A model generated the notes under the pieces. The model saw only the letters and a list, made by a program, of their open reading frames with translations, was not told where the DNA came from and made no database searches. Below, one piece after another: positions 1 through 5,256 of a DNA stretch of 10,653 nucleotides. Location: the NCBI GenBank assembly GCA_031549325.1, contig JAVBQA010000003.1, forward strand, positions 1-10,653, given 5' to 3'. The DNA is from JAJDGF01 sp031549325 (GTDB lineage: Bacteria > Bacillota > Clostridia > Christensenellales > Aristaeellaceae). Both the position numbers and the translations under genes were made by a program. How positions within the stretch are numbered: position 1 is the stretch's first letter; each line of letters begins with the position of its first letter.

Positions 1-642
1 GTGAAGGGGCTGAACAGCCTGAGCTACGCGGGCGAGGCCGAGGTGAAGGACGGCTCGGGGGCGGCGGACGGCTGGAAGGAGCCATATGTGACCAAGCGGG
101 GCGGCACGATCAAGCTGACGGGCAGGCAGGTGGGCGACCCGCAGACGGGAGCGCTGGATCCCGGCCAGTCCGAGCTGGATTTTCAAGCGACTGTGGTCGG
201 TTTTGATGGGGACACGCAGCTGCGGCTGACCGATCCGTATGGCCACGCGATGCTGCTGGACGTGATCGTGACCGACGCCGGGCGCGAGGCCGACGAGGGC
301 GGCGAGCTGAAGAGCTGGACGCTGGAGCTGGTTGGCGAGCCGGTTGAGCTGAGCTACATCCAGCTCACTTCGCTGGCGCTGCTGGTGAACGGACAAGAAC
401 AGACCGAAGTCTGCATTGATGTGAACCAGACCCAGCCGGTGGCGGTGCGGCTGGTACCGGGCGACGCCAGCAACCAGAAGTTTTCGGTGGCCAGCGCCGA
501 CGCCGGCCGGGTGAATGTTGCGCAGGTGGACGGCCTGGCCTTCAACATCATTGGCCAGCAGCCGACCGACGCGCCGGTGCGCGTGGTGGTGCGCAGCATG
601 AACAACGCGATCGAGCGCGTGCTGAAGGTGACGGTGAGATAA
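1..642 (+). CDS. Phage tail tube protein with C-terminal Ig-like domain, 5'-partial
   Basis: The reading frame is open from the first base, so the true start probably lies upstream and the GTG at position 1 need not be the initiator. Visible residues 1-118 have the look of a major tail tube protein: a beta-rich segment followed by 'DPGQSELDF' and ending in 'SWTLELVGEPVEL', resembling the ending of siphovirus tube proteins. Residues about 119-213 resemble a bacterial Ig-like (BIG2-type) domain ('VRLVPGDASNQKFSVASADAGRVNV'-like spacing; ends in 'VLKVTV'). Such Ig domains decorate the outside of tail tubes in many phages and can bind carbohydrates. Position immediately before the G/GT chaperone pair fits the standard order tube-G-GT-tape measure. 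The tube role is an inference from partial sequence and gene order; the Ig-like assignment is somewhat firmer. Confidence 0.7.
   Translation: MKGLNSLSYAGEAEVKDGSGAADGWKEPYVTKRGGTIKLTGRQVGDPQTGALDPGQSELDFQATVVGFDGDTQLRLTDPYGHAMLLDVIVTDAGREADEGGELKSWTLELVGEPVELSYIQLTSLALLVNGQEQTEVCIDVNQTQPVAVRLVPGDASNQKFSVASADAGRVNVAQVDGLAFNIIGQQPTDAPVRVVVRSMNNAIERVLKVTVR
185..202. repeat. Dispersed dyad motif, weak copy 1
   Basis: GAC-TGTG-GTC with a GGTTTT right flank. It shares the GAC-N4-GTC core and the T-rich right flank with the better copies at 398, 868, 2170, 3184 and 3351, but the left flank does not match. It lies within the tail tube gene. Confidence 0.3.
398..415. repeat. Dispersed dyad motif, copy 2 (AACAGAC-CGAA-GTCTGCA)
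   Basis: Perfect 5-bp inverted repeat CAGAC/GTCTG around a 4-nt spacer, preceded by AA, inside the tail tube gene where it encodes EQTEVC. Belongs to a set of similar dyads spread through the tail genes. Confidence 0.55.
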
Positions 643-646
643 ACAG

Positions 647-988
647 ATGCCGAGTTTCTTGGATTTTGACGCCATGATGGCCGAGCGCCAGCCCCAGATG
701 GTGACGCTGCGCGTGTTCGGCGAGGACGTGGTCATCCCGCGCGCCATCCCGGCCAGCGTGGTGCTGATGCTGCTGCGCGAAGACGAGGCCGCGCCGATCC
801 CGACGAGCGTGTTGATGGACGCGGGCAAGGCGGTGTTCGGCAAGCGGCTGGTCGCGTGGCTGCAAAGAACAGACTTTAGTCTGGATATGCTGGCGGAGCT
901 GCTGAAAACCACCTTCGAGCTGATCAACGGCGCGCCGGGGCAGAAGGCCGTCACCGAGGACGACTGCGAGGCCCCCCGCCCAAACTGA
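647..988 (+). CDS. Tail assembly chaperone, G-type (upstream frame)
   Basis: A 113-aa protein beginning 'MPSFLDFDAMMAERQPQMVTLRVFGEDVVIPRAIPAS'. A beta-hairpin of the 'V.L.GE...IP..IPAS' kind followed by short helices is typical of the first (gpG-like) tail assembly chaperone of Gram-positive siphoviruses. These cytoplasmic chaperones bind the tape measure protein and keep it soluble while tube subunits polymerise around it. It starts 5 nt after the tube gene stop, with a modest GGTGAG ribosome binding site at 633-638. The stop TGA (986-988) lies directly after a canonical -1 slippery heptamer, so a minority of ribosomes should continue into the next frame. Family identification rests on length, position between tube and tape measure, and the slippery site rather than on a strong sequence signature. 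Confidence 0.75.
   Translation: MPSFLDFDAMMAERQPQMVTLRVFGEDVVIPRAIPASVVLMLLREDEAAPIPTSVLMDAGKAVFGKRLVAWLQRTDFSLDMLAELLKTTFELINGAPGQKAVTEDDCEAPRPN
868..885. repeat. Dispersed dyad motif, copy 3 (AACAGAC-TTTA-GTCTGGA)
   Basis: Perfect inverted repeat CAGAC/GTCTG around TTTA, inside the G chaperone gene. The codon phase (aga aca gac ttt agt ctg) differs from that of copies 2 and 4, showing that conservation is at DNA rather than protein level. Confidence 0.55.
979..985 (+). other. Programmed -1 ribosomal frameshift site (C CCA AAC)
   Basis: CCCAAAC is an exact X XXY YYZ heptamer and is in register with the G frame (CGC-CCA-AAC-TGA). After slippage the next codon is CTG at 985-987 and translation continues without a stop to 1218, giving a predicted 190-aa GT fusion (113 aa plus 77 aa). 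A six-C run lies just upstream (972-977), and a GAGG Shine-Dalgarno-like stretch (968-971) might assist, as in other bacterial -1 sites. I see no strong downstream stem-loop by eye. Programmed frameshifting between these two chaperone genes is conserved in long-tailed phages. Confidence 0.85.
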
Positions 989-990
989 GT

Positions 991-1218
991 TTGCCTGCCC
1001 TGTGGCGTCAGATCGAGGCCGATTTCCAGCGCGATTACGGCATCAATCTGGCCGCTGATCTGGCCCATATGTCCTGGCGGCGCTTCTCGGTGCTGCTCAT
1101 GGGCCTTTCGCCGGACGGAGCCGTCGCCCGCGATTATGGGCGCGTCGCGCGGCGGGCATGCGCAGATGACGGGCGGGGGTTTGTGGAGGAGATGCTTAGG
1201 GGCAGTGCGCCCCGGTGA
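991..1218 (+). CDS. Tail assembly chaperone GT extension (downstream frame, made by -1 frameshift)
   Basis: This frame encodes 'LWRQIEADFQRDYGINLAADLAHMSWRRFSVLLMGL', the pattern of the T part of GT chaperones in Gram-positive phages (acidic helix with 'DF.R.YGI.L', then 'SWR.F..LL.GL'). In lambda-type systems the T part recruits tube subunits while the G part binds the tape measure. The only candidate initiator near the start is a TTG at 991 without a good ribosome binding site, so expression by -1 slippage at 979-985 is preferred; in that case the frame is entered at 985. The TGA at 1216-1218 overlaps the first bases of the strong ribosome binding site of the tape measure gene. Function is by family and context; I am fairly sure of it. 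Confidence 0.75.
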   Translation: MPALWRQIEADFQRDYGINLAADLAHMSWRRFSVLLMGLSPDGAVARDYGRVARRACADDGRGFVEEMLRGSAPR

Positions 1219-1225
1219 AAGGAGG
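1218..1225 (+). promoter_or_regulatory. Ribosome binding site setting the tape measure start
   Basis: AAAGGAGG lies 7 nt before the ATG at 1233. An alternative in-frame GTG at 1215 would sit upstream of this site and has no ribosome binding site of its own, so 1233 is the better start. Confidence 0.8.
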
Positions 1226-1232
1226 CAGACCC

Positions 1233-1793
1233 ATGCAAGTTGGCGAGTTGACCGCCACGCTAACCCTTGAAGACAAAGGATTTTTGAGCTCGATTCAGAG
1301 CGCGAAGTCGGCCTTTGCCGGCCTGTCCGCCGCCGCCCAGGCCAGCGGCGTCCAGGTGGGGCGAAACTTCTCGGCGGGCGTCGCGTCCGGCATTTCGGCG
1401 GGCACAGGCGCAATCCAGGCCGCCGCCCGCGCCGCCGCCCGCGCCGCCAAGCTGGCCGCCGAAGCCGAGCTGCAGGTGCACTCGCCCAGCCGCGTCGGCG
1501 CGTCCATCGGCCAGAATTTCGGCAAGGGCATGGCCGTCGGTATCGAACAGATGGCCCGCGAAGTGGGGAGCGCCGCCCGGCTGCTGGCCCGGGGCGCGGA
1601 AGCGGGCGCGATCCCAAAGCCCGCTCAAACGGGCTTCAAAACCCAGCAATACCACGAGGCGCAACCGCAGGTTGACAGCCGCCCCACCGTGCTCATGCTC
1701 AACGGCCGCGAGCTGGCCCGCGCCGCTGCCGACGACAACAACCACGCCCTCGGCGCGCTCGGCAAGCAGCTCAGCCTGGGATACGGGGGGTAG
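1233..1793 (+). CDS. Very short tape measure protein
   Basis: A 186-aa protein from the ATG at 1233. The N-terminus 'VGELTATLTLEDKGFLSSIQSAKSAFAGLSAAAQ' matches the opening of siphovirus tape measure proteins, which determine tail length and are ejected with DNA. Residues about 64-108 contain an Ala-rich helix and the characteristic 'HSPSRVGASIGQNFGKGMAVGI' motif normally seen near the end of the long helical rod. Typical tape measures exceed 600 aa; the long central coiled coil, membrane segments and any muralytic domain are absent. I see no continuation in another frame: the downstream 1794-1967 has no gene. At about 1.5 angstrom per residue it would specify a tail of roughly 28 nm or less. 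It may be a genuine mini tape measure or an internally deleted remnant. Role is well supported by motif and gene order; functionality is uncertain. Confidence 0.8.
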   Translation: MQVGELTATLTLEDKGFLSSIQSAKSAFAGLSAAAQASGVQVGRNFSAGVASGISAGTGAIQAAARAAARAAKLAAEAELQVHSPSRVGASIGQNFGKGMAVGIEQMAREVGSAARLLARGAEAGAIPKPAQTGFKTQQYHEAQPQVDSRPTVLMLNGRELARAAADDNNHALGALGKQLSLGYGG

Positions 1794-1800
1794 GCACGAC

Positions 1801-1948
1801 GCAGGGGCAGCGCAGGGGGACGATGCGGGGCTCCGCCCCGGCACCCCGCTGGGGACTTCATCCCCAGGCCCCGCCTTCCGGGCGCATTGCGCTCGGGGAT
1901 AGGGTCCAGGGCCTTAGGCCCTGGCGGGGTGCAGGGGCAGCGCCCCTG
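1801..1948. repeat. Cluster of GC-rich palindromes (REP-like) between tape measure and Dit genes
   Basis: The only sizeable gap in the tail operon consists almost entirely of inverted repeats: a 6-bp stem at 1826-1840, a 7-bp stem at 1849-1867 (CTGGGGA/TCCCCAG), an 8-bp stem at 1906-1924 (CCAGGGCC/GGCCCTGG) and a 7-bp stem at 1932-1948 (CAGGGGC/GCCCCTG). The 12-mer at 1801-1812 is repeated at 1931-1942. The segment 1925-1946 recurs almost exactly at 8418-8440, on the host side of the window. None of the stems is followed by a T-tract, so they are not ordinary intrinsic terminators. They look like an extragenic palindromic repeat family. Possible effects on mRNA stability or read-through are inference. 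Confidence 0.7.
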
Positions 1949-1967
1949 ATATGAAGGGAGGCAACCG

Positions 1968-2654
1968 ATGCGCAGAAGCGCGGAATGGATTGAGTTTGCG
2001 GGGGTTCGGAGCGAGTCGCTGGGGGTGCGGGTGCTGGGGCTGCCGGACGTGGCGCGGGCGGCGGCGCGAGGGAAGGGCGTGGTCGTGCCGGGCAGGAGCG
2101 GCGCGCTGTTCCTGGACGACGGCTATGAAGACGTGCGGCTCACGGCGACGATGCTGCTGCCCGCATCGAAACAGACCGAAGTCTCTAATTGGCTGCGCGG
2201 CGGCGGCGATCTGGTGCTGTCCAGCCGCCCGGGGTTTGCGCACAGGGCGCGGGCGATCCGGGAGATTGTTTACCAAAAGCACATGCCGGGCTACTGCCTG
2301 TGCCAGGCGGTGTTCGAAGCGTCGCCGTTCGCGTATGTGCACCCGAGGGCGGCCCGGGACTTGGGCGCGGGCGCGTTCATCGAAAACCCCTACAATCTGC
2401 CCGCCGAGCCGCTGATCACGATCCACGCCAGCGGGGACGTGGCGCTGATGACCGGCTCGAAAATCCTTGCGATTCAAGGCATAACGAGCTCGATCACGCT
2501 GGACTGCGAGAATGGAATCGCCTATGCGGGCGATCAGCTGCAGACCGGAAAGCTGTCGGGCGACTGGCCGGTCATCCCGCCGGGCGGGGCGATGCTGAGC
2601 TTCTCGGGCAACGTCGCCAAGCTCACGCTGACGCCCAATTGGAGGACGCTGTGA
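1968..2654 (+). CDS. Distal tail protein (Dit), Sipho_tail family
   Basis: A 228-aa protein. The N-terminal half carries features of the siphovirus distal tail family: 'SAEWIEFAGVRSESLGVRVLGLP', the 'VVVPGRSGALFLDDGYED' hairpin, and 'WLRGGGDLVLSSRPGFAHRARAI' followed by an 'ASPFAYVH' segment. The C-terminal galectin-like half ends in 'SGDWPVIPPGGAMLSFSGNVAKLTLTPNWRTL', the usual Dit ending. Dit forms the hexameric hub at the tail tip joining the tube to the tail-associated protein and baseplate. Start chosen at the ATG with AAGGGAGG at 1954-1961, 6 nt upstream. The stop TGA shares its A with the ATG of the next gene (2654), indicating translational coupling. Length is at the short end but normal for the family. 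Confidence 0.9.
   Translation: MRRSAEWIEFAGVRSESLGVRVLGLPDVARAAARGKGVVVPGRSGALFLDDGYEDVRLTATMLLPASKQTEVSNWLRGGGDLVLSSRPGFAHRARAIREIVYQKHMPGYCLCQAVFEASPFAYVHPRAARDLGAGAFIENPYNLPAEPLITIHASGDVALMTGSKILAIQGITSSITLDCENGIAYAGDQLQTGKLSGDWPVIPPGGAMLSFSGNVAKLTLTPNWRTL
2170..2187. repeat. Dispersed dyad motif, copy 4 (AACAGAC-CGAA-GTCTCTA)
   Basis: Identical to copy 2 over AACAGACCGAAGTCT, with the last base of the right arm changed. It lies within the Dit gene (encoding KQTEVS). Confidence 0.5.
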
Positions 2655-5245
2655 TGGTGTATGTGTACGGGGCGGCCGCCGAGAGCTACGATTCTTTTGG
2701 TCTGTGCGGGCCGCTCACGCCCACCCGCTGCGAGCACGACGAGCAGGCGGGCGGCCTGAGCGAGCTGACGCTGGAGCACCCGATAGACGACCTTGGCCGG
2801 TTTTCGCATCTGCAGCCGGGCGCGGTGCTAAAAGCGCCGGTGCCGGTGCGCACCACGCCCGCGATTTCGGGCGGCACGGTGACCAGCGTCGAGCGCTGGC
2901 GCGTGAAGGCCACCGCCAGCAAGGCCGAGCGCACGCTGTTCAGCAAGGGGTCCGGCGGCAGGGCGCTGGCCTCGCTGCCGGCAAACCTGGAGCTGGCCGT
3001 GGTCAAAAAGAGCGGCGAGCGATACCAGGTTAAAACCGCGAAATACGGAAGCGGATGGCTGAATCAAAGCGCGCTTCAGCTGGTGATACAGCAGTCGCTG
3101 CCCGGGGACGCCGGGGCGATCGAGCGCGTGGTGCCCGCCGCGGGCGTGCGCGATCAGCTGTTCAGAATCTACGAAGCAGAGCAAACAGACCAAGGTCTTG
3201 TTTGCCGCGCGCGCCACATCAGCTACGACCTGCTGGGCAACCTGACCAGCTACAAGGCCGACCAGCCCACCGCCGCCCAGGCGCTTTCCGGCATTCTGGA
3301 CGGCTGCAAACTCCCGCACGAGTTCGAGGCGCACACCGACATGGCCGACAAACGGACCGACGTCTGTTTTGAAAACGTCAACCCCATCAAGGCGCTGCTG
3401 GACCCGGAGACCGGCTTTCTGGCGCGCTGGGGCGCGCAGCTGGTGCGGGACGACTTCGAGCTGTTTTTCCTGCGGCAAGCGGGGCTGAACCGGGGGCTGC
3501 GGGTGGAATACGGCAAGAACCTGCTGGGGCTCAGCTGCGCCGTCAGCTACGATTCGGCGGTGTCGCACGTGCTGCCGGTGGGCGAGACATCGGATGGGAA
3601 ACCCCTGTATTTGCAGGAAGCGCTGGTGCCCAGCCCCCGCGCGTCGGGCTACCCGACACCCCGCGTGCTGCTGCTGCCCGTGGCGGGCGCGAAGGTGAGC
3701 AAGTCGGTTTCGACCGAGCTGGCGCGCAAGCGGCTGCTGGAAGCCGCCGAGGCCGAGCTCGCCGCCGGGTGCGATCTGCCGGGGGTCAGCCTGCGCGTGG
3801 ACTTCATCCGGCTGGGCGACTGCCAGGGCCTCGAGCAACTGCGCGATCTGGAGAGCGTGTTCCTGTACGACACGGTGTCCATAAGCCATAAACCGCTGGG
3901 GCTAAACCTGTCCGCCCAGGTGGTGCGGATGAAGTTTGACTGCCTGCGCGGGCGGGTGATGCAGGTGGAGCTGGGCAGCGCCCGGGGCGGCATTGTGTCC
4001 GGATCGATCGCCAGCTGGCAGATTCCCGGCGGCATCTCGGGCGGGAAGATACTGACTGGCAGCATCAGCGGCGGCGCGCTGTCCGATGACGTGATCAGCG
4101 CCCGGCACATCGCGTCCGACACCGTCGAGGCGCGCCACATCCAGGCCGACGCCATCACGGCCCAGCACATCCAGGCCGACGCGCTTTACGCGCAAAAGCT
4201 GGTGGCGGCTGTGTCCGAGATCATCTCGGCCAACATCCAGCGCGCCAGCATCGGCCAGGCCGAGATCGACTGGGCGCGGGTTTCCGACCTGAACGCGCTG
4301 GTGGCCAGCGTGGCGAAAGCCCAGATCACCGAGGCAACCATAAGCAGCGCGCACATTCAGTGGGCGCAGATCGGGGAGCTGTCCGCCGCCATCGCCCAGA
4401 TCGCCCAGGCCGAGATCGCCCGGGCGCAAATCAGCGAGGCCGCGATCGAGCAGGCCAACATCCGCTGGGCCGAGATCGCGTCCCTGCAGGCGGCCGTGGC
4501 ACAGATCGCGCAAGCGACCATAGGCAGCGCCGACGTCGGCTTCGCCCGCGTGAAAGACCTGATGAGCGGCACGGCCATCATCACCGAGGGCGTGGGCGGC
4601 AAGCTGTACATCGACCGGCTGGCCGTCACCGAGGCCAACATGGTCAGCCTGACGGTGGGCGAGCTGGTCATCAAAAAAGACGATGGTCGGTTTTATGGGC
4701 TGACGGTGGACGCCGACGGCCGCGTCGTGGCCCAGGAGCGCCCGGTGTCCGGCCAGGTGCTGGACGAGGCCAGCGTGCCCGGCGGCAAGCTGATCGAGCG
4801 CTCGATCACCGCGCGCGAGCTGAATGTCGAGGCGATTTTCGCCGACCACGCGCTGCTGAACACCATCAAGGCCATGCACATCGACGCCGCCGACCTGTTC
4901 GCGTCCAGCGCCAGCTTCGGCAAGATCACCGCCAACCACCTGAGCGCCGACGTGGGCGCGAGCCTGGACCTGACCAGCAACCAGTCGATCCGCCAGCTGG
5001 TGGACAAGACCTACCTGGAGCTGGACGCGGACGGGGTGACGATCGGCGCAAATGATTCCGATGGTCACTATAAGGTCAGCATCCGCCCCGACCGGGTGGC
5101 GGTGCTGCAGGACGGTGCGCCCATCGCCTACTTCCAGGGCAACCGGCTGCACACCTGCGACGCCGAGATCGAGCGTGAGATCCGGCTCGGGCAGTGGGTC
5201 ATCGGCCAGGACGGGGATCAGTCGCTCAGCATCTACCATCTGTGA
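2654..5245 (+). CDS. Tail-associated/tail-tip protein (Tal, prophage endopeptidase-tail type) with repeat shaft
   Basis: An 863-aa protein from the ATG overlapping the Dit stop (GGAGG at 2641-2645). Residues 1-90 and 145-440 form the conserved N-terminal region of phage minor structural/tail-tip proteins ('LEHPIDDLGRFSHLQPGAVLKAPVP', 'FRIYEAEQTDQGLVCRARHISYDLLGN', 'VEYGKNLLGLSCAVSYDSAVSHVLPVG'), which caps the Dit hub. Residues about 90-142 look like an inserted bacterial SH3 domain ('LFSKGSGGRALASLP', then 'YGSGWLNQS'). Residues 479-518 are four 10-residue repeats (D-x-I-x-A-x-H-I-x-A), and 531-635 contain four copies of a longer I/A-rich unit spaced 30, 35 and 25 residues apart, suggesting a beta-helical or fibrous shaft. 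The C-terminal 100 residues resemble the tail-fibre-like ends of these proteins. No obvious peptidase active site is recognisable. The open frame extends upstream to 2189, but that part overlaps Dit and is not coding. Confidence 0.85.
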   Translation: MVYVYGAAAESYDSFGLCGPLTPTRCEHDEQAGGLSELTLEHPIDDLGRFSHLQPGAVLKAPVPVRTTPAISGGTVTSVERWRVKATASKAERTLFSKGSGGRALASLPANLELAVVKKSGERYQVKTAKYGSGWLNQSALQLVIQQSLPGDAGAIERVVPAAGVRDQLFRIYEAEQTDQGLVCRARHISYDLLGNLTSYKADQPTAAQALSGILDGCKLPHEFEAHTDMADKRTDVCFENVNPIKALLDPETGFLARWGAQLVRDDFELFFLRQAGLNRGLRVEYGKNLLGLSCAVSYDSAVSHVLPVGETSDGKPLYLQEALVPSPRASGYPTPRVLLLPVAGAKVSKSVSTELARKRLLEAAEAELAAGCDLPGVSLRVDFIRLGDCQGLEQLRDLESVFLYDTVSISHKPLGLNLSAQVVRMKFDCLRGRVMQVELGSARGGIVSGSIASWQIPGGISGGKILTGSISGGALSDDVISARHIASDTVEARHIQADAITAQHIQADALYAQKLVAAVSEIISANIQRASIGQAEIDWARVSDLNALVASVAKAQITEATISSAHIQWAQIGELSAAIAQIAQAEIARAQISEAAIEQANIRWAEIASLQAAVAQIAQATIGSADVGFARVKDLMSGTAIITEGVGGKLYIDRLAVTEANMVSLTVGELVIKKDDGRFYGLTVDADGRVVAQERPVSGQVLDEASVPGGKLIERSITARELNVEAIFADHALLNTIKAMHIDAADLFASSASFGKITANHLSADVGASLDLTSNQSIRQLVDKTYLELDADGVTIGANDSDGHYKVSIRPDRVAVLQDGAPIAYFQGNRLHTCDAEIEREIRLGQWVIGQDGDQSLSIYHL
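2921..3079 (+). other. SH3-like domain inserted in the tail-tip protein
   Basis: Residues about 90-142 of the tail-tip protein read like a bacterial SH3 domain: 'TLFSKGSGGRALASLPANLE' then 'VVKKSGERYQVK' and 'YGSGWLNQSAL'. The same fold is present at the C-terminus of the endolysin in this operon. Bacterial SH3 domains commonly bind peptidoglycan. Identification is by eye from the strand pattern and the GW motif. Confidence 0.55.
3184..3201. repeat. Dispersed dyad motif, copy 5 (AACAGAC-CAAG-GTCTTGT)
   Basis: Same left arm as copies 2-4 with a one-base insertion in the right arm; the dyad extends outward as GCAAACAGAC (3181-3190) against GTCTTGTTTGC (3195-3205). It lies in the tail-tip gene, in the codon phase of copy 3. 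Confidence 0.55.
3351..3368. repeat. Dispersed dyad motif, copy 6 (AACGGAC-CGAC-GTCTGTT)
   Basis: One base differs from the AACAGAC left arm (a G that can wobble-pair in RNA); the right arm GTCTGTT is complete. Within the tail-tip gene, encoding KRTDVC, in the codon phase of copies 2 and 4. Confidence 0.5.
4088..4207 (+). repeat. Four tandem 10-residue repeats in the tail-tip protein
   Basis: Residues 479-518 read DVISARHIAS, DTVEARHIQA, DAITAQHIQA, DALYAQKLVA. A strict 10-residue period with I/V/L, A and H/K-I/L at fixed positions suggests a stacked fibrous segment linking the hub domain to the distal shaft. Confidence 0.8.
4244..4558 (+). repeat. Degenerate I/A/W repeats with five-residue register in the tail-tip protein
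   Basis: Four units begin at residues 531 (ASIGQAEIDWARVSDL), 561 (ATISSAHIQWAQIGEL), 596 (AAIEQANIRWAEIASL) and 621 (ATIGSADVGFARVKDL). Spacings of 30, 35 and 25 residues are all multiples of five, consistent with a pentapeptide-like solenoid that gains or loses whole coils, or with another regular fibrous fold. Confidence 0.65.
4675..4692. repeat. Dispersed dyad motif, weak copy 7
   Basis: AAAAGAC-GATG-GTCGGTT shares the GAC-N4-GTC core and the A-rich left and T-rich right flanks with the better copies, but not the ACA left arm. In the tail-tip gene. Confidence 0.3.
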
Positions 5246-5256
5246 GGTGACAACAA

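Noticed and set aside
991..1218. Independent translation of the T frame from TTG at 991
   Set aside because: No adequate ribosome binding site, whereas a perfect in-register slippery heptamer precedes it.
1849..1867. Intrinsic terminator after the tape measure gene
   Set aside because: Good stem but no T-tract on either strand, and essential tail genes continue downstream.
1315..1902. Alternative frame across the tape measure gene, considered as a hidden longer tape measure part
   Set aside because: The product is P/S/R-rich without any tape measure character, and the 1233 frame carries the motifs.
2828..3889. Minus-strand reading frame of 353 codons
   Set aside because: Antisense shadow of the tail-tip gene; the product is Q/A/R/H-rich and resembles no family I know.
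3902..5239. Long minus-strand reading frame (445 codons) opposite the tail-tip gene
   Set aside because: It mirrors the GC-rich codon pattern of the tail-tip gene, has a low-complexity G/D/L-rich product and no ribosome binding site. The plus-strand gene has clear domains.
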